Of a DNA stretch of 43,411 bases, positions 17,721 to 24,207 are shown piece after piece. Each line of letters starts with the position of its first letter. The first letter of the stretch is position 1. The stretch is taken from positions 1 to 43,411 of the forward strand of contig NZ_AUGO01000016.1 of the NCBI RefSeq assembly GCF_000422705.1, given 5' to 3'. The stretch comes from Flavobacterium soli DSM 19725 (GTDB lineage Bacteria; Bacteroidota; Bacteroidia; Flavobacteriales; Flavobacteriaceae). The translations under genes were made by a program, and so were the position numbers. The notes beneath the pieces are model-generated. The model did not search any database. It was given only the letters and a program-made list of their open reading frames with translations, and was not told where the DNA came from.

Positions 17721-17849
17721 TTAGGAGCAAATCGTTCGGGCATTTTCATCCCGAAGCTTCGGGACATATTCCTGCTGGATCCAATATCTTTTGTTCTGTC
17801 CCGACGCTTCGGGACCAGAACAAAAGGATATTTGCAACCATCAGGGCTA
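17721..17849 (+). repeat. 3'-end dispersed repeat, full copy (after clpX)
   Basis: The element starts TTAGGAGCAAATCG, contains CATATTCCTGCTGG, then a hairpin TTTTGTTCTGTCCCGA...TCGGGACCAGAACAAAA, and ends with AAAAGGATATTTGCAACCATCAGGGCTA. Start, middle and end match the copies at 37228-37341 and 42775-42884. It has no convincing coding frame. With the terminator and the palindrome at 17889-17923 it explains most of the 313-base clpX-kynU gap. Confidence 0.75.
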
Positions 17850-17888
17850 GAGGATAATCCATTTTAACTTTGGAATCTTTCAAAAGCA

Positions 17889-17923
17889 TAGACCTGTCAG
17901 GTTTTTAAAACCTGACAGGTCTA
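17889..17923. repeat. near-perfect palindrome upstream of kynU
   Basis: A 17-bp inverted repeat (17889-17905 with 17907-17923) centres on one base; the core is GACCTGTCAGGTTTT. Palindromes of this sequence are common between genes in Bacteroidota genomes. It lies 65 bases before kynU. Confidence 0.85.
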
Positions 17924-17987
17924 ATAGGTTTGCACTTCCTCCAATCAATCTTTTTTCCTATTTTTACAGCCATCTAAACAACAACCA

Positions 17988-19280
17988 ATGACTTTTGAAA
18001 ATACACGCGAATTTGCACAGCAACTAGATGCTCAGGATACCCTTCATCACTACAAAAGTGAATTTATTTTCCCACAAGTAAACGGAAGAAAAGTAATCTA
18101 TTTTACAGGAAACTCTCTCGGATTGCAACCCAAAAGAACCAAAGCCTTCGTAGATGAGGTGATGGACGACTGGGCAAAACTTGCTGTAGAAGGACACTTC
18201 TATGCCGAAAAACCTTGGTGGGATTACCACGAGCGTTTTGCCAATCCATTAAGTGCATTGGTGGGTGCCTTGCCTAGCGAAGTAACGGTTATGAATACCT
18301 TGACCGTAAACCTTCACTTGATGATGGTTTCCTTTTATCGTCCAACTGCTAAGCGATTTAAGATACTTTGTGAGGCAAAAGCTTTTCCAAGCGATCAATA
18401 TATGATCCAGAGTCAGGTGCATTTTCATGCACAGCATTTGGGTATGGATCCATCGGATATGATTGTGGAAATCCAGCGTCGCGAAGGCGAACACAATATC
18501 CGTCTGGAAGATGTCTTGGCGAAAATTGAAGAAGTGGGCGATGAATTGGCTCTTGTGTTAATTGGAGGTGTAAATTATTATACCGGACAAGTATTTGACA
18601 TCAAAACCATTACCGAAGCAGGCCATAAAGCCGGAGCCTATGTAGGTTGGGATTTGGCTCATGCAGCAGGAAACATCAAGCTTGAGTTGCACGACTGGGA
18701 TGTGGATTTCGCCGCTTGGTGCAGCTATAAATACATGAACTCGGGACCAGGAAATGCTTCGGGATGCTTCGTGCATGTAAAACACCACACCGATGACGAT
18801 TTGCCTCGCTTTGCAGGCTGGTGGGGACACAACAAGGAAAGACGTTTCAAGATGGAGCCACAATTCGATCCTGTTGAGGGAGCCGATGGATGGCAAATCA
18901 GTAACTTGCCGATCTTGACTTTGGCACCTTACTTGGCATCGGTAGAAATGTTTGCCGAAGTTGGAATGGACAGACTGATTGAGAAGCGTGACAAAATAAC
19001 CTCTTACCTGGAATTCATCCTGCATGAAATTGACAAGGAAGTAAAGAGCACGTTTGAAATTATTACACCAACAAATCCATTAGAAAGAGCTTCGCAACTA
19101 TCAGTATTTTTGCATGGCGAAGGTCGTCAGTTGTTTGACTACTTGATGAAGAATGGTGTAATCACAGATTGGAGAGAACCGAATGTGATTCGATTGGCAC
19201 CTGTTCCGTTGTATTGTTCTTTTGAAGATATGTATGAGTTCGGGCAGATTCTGAAGGCAGGTATTCAGTCTCATGGCTAG
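17988..19280 (+). CDS. kynU: kynureninase
   Basis: Kynureninase is a PLP enzyme that cleaves kynurenine to anthranilate or 3-hydroxykynurenine to 3-hydroxyanthranilate, releasing alanine. The 430-residue protein shows the family motifs: YFTGNSLGLQPK near the N-terminus, NTLTVNLHLMMVSFYRP, WDLAHAAGN with the PLP-ring Asp222, and WCSYKYMNSGPG with the Schiff-base Lys248, followed by WWGHNKE. Kynurenine 3-monooxygenase is encoded about 8.6 kb downstream, pointing to the 3-hydroxyanthranilate route toward NAD. The gene stands alone, bracketed by palindromic repeats on both sides. Confidence 0.96.
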   Translation: MTFENTREFAQQLDAQDTLHHYKSEFIFPQVNGRKVIYFTGNSLGLQPKRTKAFVDEVMDDWAKLAVEGHFYAEKPWWDYHERFANPLSALVGALPSEVTVMNTLTVNLHLMMVSFYRPTAKRFKILCEAKAFPSDQYMIQSQVHFHAQHLGMDPSDMIVEIQRREGEHNIRLEDVLAKIEEVGDELALVLIGGVNYYTGQVFDIKTITEAGHKAGAYVGWDLAHAAGNIKLELHDWDVDFAAWCSYKYMNSGPGNASGCFVHVKHHTDDDLPRFAGWWGHNKERRFKMEPQFDPVEGADGWQISNLPILTLAPYLASVEMFAEVGMDRLIEKRDKITSYLEFILHEIDKEVKSTFEIITPTNPLERASQLSVFLHGEGRQLFDYLMKNGVITDWREPNVIRLAPVPLYCSFEDMYEFGQILKAGIQSHG

Positions 19281-19299
19281 TATTGAGTTGAACGCTCTT

Positions 19300-19386
19300 T
19301 TGTCATTCCGACGAAGGAGGAATCTCATAAAGAGGCTCTACAAACTTGATTCTGATTAAGAGATCCCTCCTTCGTAGGGATGACAA
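19300..19386. repeat. long imperfect inverted repeat after kynU
   Basis: Arms 19300-19326 and 19360-19386 match at 24 of 27 positions (TTGTCATTCCGACGAAGGAGG... against its complement) around a 33-base loop. This type of GTCAT...GAAGGAGG repeat recurs between genes in Flavobacteriaceae. It could form a long hairpin in RNA. Confidence 0.8.
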
Positions 19387-19453
19387 GATTGTGGAAATAG
19401 CAACGGCATCTTTTAATCTTTCCATCATTAAATTTTTCAATTAAAATAAAGAA

Positions 19454-20536
19454 ATGACTAAACAAGAAAAAATAAAAAACTTTGACCCTTCCCAACCAGG
19501 GTTGGCGGATGAAAGCATCTTTGGCTTACCGTTTACGGCAGAGGAGAGTGATATCGTGATTATTCCTGTGCCTTGGGAGGTAACCGTGAGTTATGGAGCA
19601 GGTGCTTCGGAAGGGCCAGATGCTATATTGGATGCTTCGTTTCAGGTAGATTTGCACCATCAGGAGTTTCCAGAGTTGTGGAAGCTGGGCATCTATCTTG
19701 ACCTGAACGAGCAAACAGATAAATGGGCAACCGATAGCAAGAAATATAAAGCATTGGCACAACCCATTATCGAGGCATTGGAAAGTGGCGAGGTGATTGA
19801 AAGCCTACCACCGTTGCAATCGGATTTGGATAAGATCAATTTGGTGTGCCGTGAGTTGAAGGATGAGGTGAGGGAACGCGTTTTATATTGGACAAAAAGA
19901 GGCAAGAAAGTTGTCCTTCTAGGAGGCGATCACTCTACACCGCTCGGGTATTATGAAGCGTTGGCTACACAGCACAGTGATTTTGGAATCCTGCATCTTG
20001 ATGCCCACATGGATTTGAGAATTGCCTATGAAGGTTTCAAGTATTCGCATGCTTCTATCATGTATAATGCGTTGCAGATCCCTCAGATTTCCAAGATTGT
20101 ACAAGTAGGAATTCGTGATTTTTGTGAGCAGGAAGTAGAAGTGGCCCAAAAGGACAGAGTAGTGGTGTTTAGCGATATGGACATGAAGGCGGCCACTTTT
20201 GAAGGCAAAACATGGCAACAACATTGTGATGCGATTATTGCACAATTGCCACAGAAAGTTGCGATTAGTTTTGATATCGATGGGATGTACCCGTGGTATT
20301 GCCCAAATACGGGAACGCCAGTTCCAGGAGGTTTCTCGTTTGAAGAAGCGGCCTATTTGCTGAGTAAATTAGGCGAAAGCGGCAAGGAAATAATAGGTTT
20401 TGACTTGGTAGAAGTAGCACCGGGCGACACCGACTGGGATGGAAATGTTGGAGCACGAATGCTGTTTCATATGTGTGGGGTGTTGGCGAAGAACAATGGA
20501 CTGAATGTTGGAGAGCGGATTGCTTTTAAACGATAA
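19454..20536 (+). CDS. arginase/agmatinase/formimidoylglutamase family hydrolase
   Basis: The 360-residue protein belongs to the ureohydrolase fold with a dinuclear manganese site. The metal ligands are visible: His160 in LLGGDHSTP, Asp183/His185/Asp187 in HLDAHMDLR, and Asp274/Asp276 in ISFDIDGMYP, followed by GTPVPGG. An insertion of about 70 residues (~75-145) precedes the GGDH motif compared with compact agmatinases. The third motif has Tyr where many relatives have Asp (DGMYP), so the substrate is uncertain: arginine, agmatine, formiminoglutamate or another guanidino compound. It lies downstream of kynU after a repeat and is followed by a terminator; no hut or polyamine genes are adjacent. 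Confidence 0.85.
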   Translation: MTKQEKIKNFDPSQPGLADESIFGLPFTAEESDIVIIPVPWEVTVSYGAGASEGPDAILDASFQVDLHHQEFPELWKLGIYLDLNEQTDKWATDSKKYKALAQPIIEALESGEVIESLPPLQSDLDKINLVCRELKDEVRERVLYWTKRGKKVVLLGGDHSTPLGYYEALATQHSDFGILHLDAHMDLRIAYEGFKYSHASIMYNALQIPQISKIVQVGIRDFCEQEVEVAQKDRVVVFSDMDMKAATFEGKTWQQHCDAIIAQLPQKVAISFDIDGMYPWYCPNTGTPVPGGFSFEEAAYLLSKLGESGKEIIGFDLVEVAPGDTDWDGNVGARMLFHMCGVLAKNNGLNVGERIAFKR

Positions 20537-20558
20537 TAGATTTATTTTTTATATTTGG

Positions 20559-20584
20559 AAACGGGCTTTTGGCCCGTTTTTTTG
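20559..20584 (+). terminator. terminator after the arginase-family gene
   Basis: An 8-bp stem AAACGGGC/GCCCGTTT (20559-20566 with 20572-20579) is followed by T residues, 22 bases after the stop. Confidence 0.9.
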
Positions 20585-21003
20585 TAGGGTGTGTTAATGA
20601 TTAGGGGAAGGGCACAACCCTTTGGGAGAAGTATGGTTGTGCCACGAGGCAATGTGGTAGCGGCTGAGGGCTTTGTTTTTATAGCAAATTACCGCGAGGT
20701 AGAAAGCCAATATTCTAAATTTATAAAAAAACTTGTGATTCAATGAAATAGAGGGAAAACCCTATTTGAAGTATGGTGATAAAGTGTTATGTTTGTTGGA
20801 CTTAGATTTTTTATGGAAAGACAGAAACAATAATGTTGATTGGTTTTTTTGATGTAGGTTTGTAGGAGATTTAAAATGGTTGCATCTTTTTTCTATTTTC
20901 TTTGTTGATAGGGATTGTAAACTGTCTGACTGTTGAGGATATCCGGTCGATTGAAAAAATCAATACATAAGAACTTTAATAATAATAAAAAATTTTACTT
21001 AAA
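20585..21003 (+). other. noncoding region upstream of the ATPase cassette
   Basis: No recognised gene lies here. It contains a 9-bp hairpin GGCACAACC/GGTTGTGCC (20611-20619 with 20635-20643), a 10-base direct repeat GAAGTATGGT at 20628-20637 and 20768-20777, each after an ACCCT motif, and a -7-like TAGGTTTG at 20855-20862 with a TTG 16 bases earlier. A 49-codon frame (20597-20746, MIRGRAQPFG start) is open but covers the hairpin and is probably fortuitous. The left part is more GC-rich than the cassette that follows, marking a composition change. Confidence 0.5.
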
Positions 21004-22173
21004 ATGGATCAAGAAAGCAGACTTTTATTTGTCAATAAGGTTTTTTCCCCTTCGTCACCTATTAAAAAGCAAGATTTTTTTTCAGGCCGACGATCTCAAC
21101 TTGAGAAAGTTTGTGATGTAGTTAACGAAGATGGTCAGCATGCAATAATATTTGGAGAGAGAGGCGTAGGGAAAACATCTTTAGCTAATATATTAACTGA
21201 ATTATTAACGAATATATATCCAATTAAGATAACGTGCAATAAGAATGATGATTTTTGCTCACTATGGTTACAAGCATTCAGTAAAATACAATTTTCTACT
21301 ACCGTTGAAGGCTTTGGATTTAAACCTGAAGCTAAAAAGAAAGTTATTAATTTAGCGAATGTATTGAATCAAAAGTCACTTTATTTTAATAATGATATTA
21401 TTAATCATTTGAATTCATTAAACGATAAGTTCTTGTTTATTTTTGATGAATTTGATAATGTCGAAGATGTAAAAATAAAATCAGATTTTGCAGATTTAAT
21501 TAAAGCATTTTCAGATAATAGTACTAACACAACAGTAGTAATTGTAGGAATAGCTGACGACGTAAATGAGTTGATAGGCAATCATCAAAGCTTAGAGAGG
21601 TGTATGAAACAGATTAAGATGCCAAGAATGTCTGAAAGTGAAAGTGAGGAAATAATCGTTAAGGGGTTGCAAAAGCTTGAGATAAGTATAAATGAAAGTA
21701 CCAAAAAGCAAATTATTGGATTTGCTTCTGGCTTCCCACATTATATCCATCTCTTATGCAAATACGGTGCACAAGAAATTATTGAAAATAATAAACAAGA
21801 ATTTAATAAAGCTTATTTAGATATTGCCATTCGAAAAGGCATTGAAAATACCAATGAGCAGCTCAAGGCAGCTTTTAGGATGGCGACAATAAATAATTCC
21901 ACATCTGAGAAATGGTTGAATATACTTTATGCTTGTGCTATGAGTCCAATAGATAAATATAATTGTATAGAGAAGAGTAAAATAGTTGATTATTACAATA
22001 GATTAACAATGAAAAATGTAAAAGGGGATTCTATATCATACAACTTAAAGCAATTGTGCACGTCTGAAAGAGGAGAGGTTTTACAAAAAATAGGTAAAGG
22101 TTTGAACTCACGTTATAGATTCACCAACCCAATGATGAGGGCATTTGTAAAATTGAAGATTAATAGCAATTAA
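21004..22173 (+). CDS. AAA-family ATPase with C-terminal winged-helix-like domain
   Basis: The 389-residue protein starts with an Orc1/Cdc6-like preamble (FSGRRSQLEKV, ~26-36), followed by Walker A GERGVGKTS (51-59), Walker B FLFIFDEFD (143-151), a sensor-1-like VVIVGIADDV (~173-183) and an Arg in SLERCMKQI that could be an arginine finger. Residues ~310-389 form a winged-helix-like domain ending in SRYRFTNPMMRAFVKL, a tail seen in many bacterial Orc/STAND-like ATPases of unknown role. No signal or membrane segment is visible. It leads a three-gene AT-rich cassette with a metallopeptidase and a small protein, suggesting a regulatory ATPase that senses a signal and controls the peptidase. That role is inference; replication or transposition helper functions are alternatives. 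Confidence 0.8.
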   Translation: MDQESRLLFVNKVFSPSSPIKKQDFFSGRRSQLEKVCDVVNEDGQHAIIFGERGVGKTSLANILTELLTNIYPIKITCNKNDDFCSLWLQAFSKIQFSTTVEGFGFKPEAKKKVINLANVLNQKSLYFNNDIINHLNSLNDKFLFIFDEFDNVEDVKIKSDFADLIKAFSDNSTNTTVVIVGIADDVNELIGNHQSLERCMKQIKMPRMSESESEEIIVKGLQKLEISINESTKKQIIGFASGFPHYIHLLCKYGAQEIIENNKQEFNKAYLDIAIRKGIENTNEQLKAAFRMATINNSTSEKWLNILYACAMSPIDKYNCIEKSKIVDYYNRLTMKNVKGDSISYNLKQLCTSERGEVLQKIGKGLNSRYRFTNPMMRAFVKLKINSN

Positions 22174-22255
22174 ATTTTAAGTAAGTCAAATAAAAAAGTA
22201 TTTTTTTTGTTAAAATATTATGTGTATATTTACTATCTTGATAATTTTATAATGT

Positions 22256-23083
22256 ATGTTGGAATCAAAAAGTGCCAATGGATTAGATGATTTACTTTCA
22301 AAAGGAAATTCTGAAAAAGAAGTAGATGACAAAATTAAAAGTGAAGTATTGAAGGAGATTCAAGATTTCACATCGTGGTTGAATCTTGAAAAGTATTGTA
22401 CTGAAACTTTTCAAGTCAGCAATATTAAAATAGAGCCATTTTCGAAAGATGATTGGATAATGAGGGTAGATCAAATTGAAGACCGTAAAGAAGTTTTTTT
22501 TAATCCTAATTTGCTTAAAAACAGTAGTAAAGAGTTTTTTAAAGTAGTTGTATTACATGAATATTTTCATTTACTTGTTCAAAAGGTTCCCAACAAAGAA
22601 GATGCTACAAAAATAAAGGATAACTTTGGAAATGATTTTATGAGTTTAATAGATATAGAAGCAGATTTCTATGTTGCTCTCTACTTGAAATCTGAGAAGG
22701 GCTACTCTAAACAAAAATATTGGGAAACTTATTTTGAAGGAGTTCGTGTATTTAAAGACGATTGGATACGAAATAAAAAATTTGAAAGATTTTTAGGCTC
22801 CATATTAACAATAAATAGATTGTTTGCAAATGATGGTGTTTTTGACTTAATTTTGCCATCTATAACTCCATTGTTTACTGAAGACCACATAAAGGTCTTA
22901 GTACTTAAGAAAGAGCATATTTATTTTGACACGTTACCTTTAAGTTTGGAAGAACTTAAGGAGATGAGAGGTATATACTTGAACCCTACAGACTATGATT
23001 TTGAGGATTATTATAAGAAGATTGAGGATTTTACAAAACAATCAAAAGTTGAGGTACTAACAAAGATGACAAATCTAAATTAA
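22256..23083 (+). CDS. HExxH metallopeptidase (ImmA/IrrE-like), hypothetical
   Basis: The 275-residue protein contains a zinc-peptidase motif VVLHEYFHLLVQ (HEYFH at 101-105) followed 30 residues later by IDIEADFYVALYL, where Glu135 is a fitting third zinc ligand, as in ImmA/IrrE-type gluzincins. Residues 1-60 are polar and probably helical; residues ~195-275 form a separate C-terminal region (LKKEHIYFDTLPLSLEELKEMRG). There is no signal peptide, so it should act in the cytoplasm, perhaps cutting a repressor or other host protein. It starts 82 bases after the ATPase gene and is followed within 6 bases by a small gene. The exact family was not recognised beyond the catalytic motif. Confidence 0.75.
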   Translation: MLESKSANGLDDLLSKGNSEKEVDDKIKSEVLKEIQDFTSWLNLEKYCTETFQVSNIKIEPFSKDDWIMRVDQIEDRKEVFFNPNLLKNSSKEFFKVVVLHEYFHLLVQKVPNKEDATKIKDNFGNDFMSLIDIEADFYVALYLKSEKGYSKQKYWETYFEGVRVFKDDWIRNKKFERFLGSILTINRLFANDGVFDLILPSITPLFTEDHIKVLVLKKEHIYFDTLPLSLEELKEMRGIYLNPTDYDFEDYYKKIEDFTKQSKVEVLTKMTNLN

Positions 23084-23089
23084 GAAACA

Positions 23090-23338
23090 ATGAACGATAA
23101 TGAAAAAAAGGAAGTAGTTAAGAATTGGTTGGAGAGAAATCAATTTTTTAATGTCGAGACAAACGAATCTATTTTTATGGTTGCAGACGGAATTTCCCAT
23201 AGACTTGTTGTCATGTTGGAATCTGAAGAAAACGAACATTTTCATTTGGAAGATATAAAGATGAAAACTTTAAGAAGTGGTAGGCAATTATGGAAGGCTC
23301 ACGTTGAAGAAAAAGATATAAGTTGGGAAATTCTTTAG
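23090..23338 (+). CDS. hypothetical 82-residue protein of the ATPase-peptidase cassette
   Basis: This small, acidic, soluble protein (MNDNEKKEVVKNWLERNQFF start, DISWEIL end) has no recognised domain. A helix (~3-18) is followed by predicted strands (SIFMVADGISHRLVVMLES; GRQLWKAHVEE). It starts 6 bases after the peptidase stop and is surely co-transcribed. Candidates include a peptidase inhibitor or immunity-like regulator, a substrate, or an adaptor; the sequence does not decide. Its AT-rich codon use matches the two genes before it and differs from the arginase-family gene upstream. A terminator follows about 65 bases later. Confidence 0.7.
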   Translation: MNDNEKKEVVKNWLERNQFFNVETNESIFMVADGISHRLVVMLESEENEHFHLEDIKMKTLRSGRQLWKAHVEEKDISWEIL

Positions 23339-23404
23339 TTGAATTATTAGCTCAAAATATAGCTATAAATCACTCCAAAACTTCTTGTCGTGTCACAAAA
23401 CTAA

Positions 23405-23430
23405 AAACTGCAAACCTTGCGGTTTTTTTT
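23405..23430 (+). terminator. terminator ending the ATPase-peptidase cassette
   Basis: A 9-bp stem with one G-T pair (23405-23413 with 23417-23425), loop ACC, is followed by a T run. It closes the cassette. Confidence 0.85.
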
Positions 23431-23550
23431 ATGATTTTTAAACAGGTGACGCAATCCCTTTCCACTATCCTCATTTTAACTTTCCTTTAAAAACAATCAA
23501 AATTTTAAATCGTAACTTAACTTGTTTGAAATTAACAACTAAAGCCTACG

Positions 23551-24198
23551 ATGATGAGAGTTATACTTTATTTAATCCTTTTGATCGCCCTGCAATCCTG
23601 TGCGACAAAAAAAGATACTAGGAAACAATTACTTCCTGACGGCATACAATCGGCCACAGAAGAACGGTATGAAATAGTGGGGAATCAGAAGAAACTGTTG
23701 ACGAAAAAGGAAATGGTTTTTACGAAGAATGGCCGTATCAAATCTTCTAAAACGGTTGATGCTTCTGGTAAGATAGTGCAGGAAACCAAAAAGAAATTAT
23801 GGTTTGTAGAGGAAATCTATCCTGATAAGGAAAAGCTGTACCGCAAGACACGTTGGAAACCCAACCAACGCGAACGCATCAGCACGTATGAAAAGAAGCG
23901 TGATAAGGCAAGCGAAAGCATTTATCATTATAACAAGGATGGAACGATTGCTAAGATTGTAGATAATTTGAAGTCTTTTGAAACGCAGTATTTCTATTAT
24001 TCCGACAATGAGCTCACTAAAATTGTGACCAAGGACAAAGAGGGCAATGTTATAGATGAGGTGATGATAAGCTGTACTGAAAAAGATGAAAAAGGTACTT
24101 GTTTAAAGCAAACTAGAACTTCGGCTCAAAAGAAGTATAAGGAGGAGGTGCTTTTTACTCCGGTTTATGGGGGGGATAGAATATTGCTTTTATATTAA
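23551..24198 (+). CDS. lipoprotein, hypothetical
   Basis: The 215-residue protein has a lipoprotein signal peptide with lipobox LQSC (Cys17). The rest is rich in short beta-type repeats with Tyr/Lys/Asp (RYEIVGNQKKLLTKKEM, ESIYHYNKDGTIAKIVD, TQYFYYSDNELTKIVTKDKEGNVIDE), reminiscent of YD/MORN-like repeats found in many Bacteroidota surface lipoproteins. No catalytic motif is seen. It is monocistronic and convergent with the SulP transporter gene 9 bases away. The second codon is also ATG, so 23554 is an equal start. Confidence 0.72.
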   Translation: MMRVILYLILLIALQSCATKKDTRKQLLPDGIQSATEERYEIVGNQKKLLTKKEMVFTKNGRIKSSKTVDASGKIVQETKKKLWFVEEIYPDKEKLYRKTRWKPNQRERISTYEKKRDKASESIYHYNKDGTIAKIVDNLKSFETQYFYYSDNELTKIVTKDKEGNVIDEVMISCTEKDEKGTCLKQTRTSAQKKYKEEVLFTPVYGGDRILLLY

Positions 24199-24207
24199 AT
24201 AGAAGCG

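Noticed and set aside
20933..21121. A 62-codon frame overlapping the start of the ATPase gene
   Set aside because: It is in another frame of the real ATPase gene and shows no protein-like pattern.
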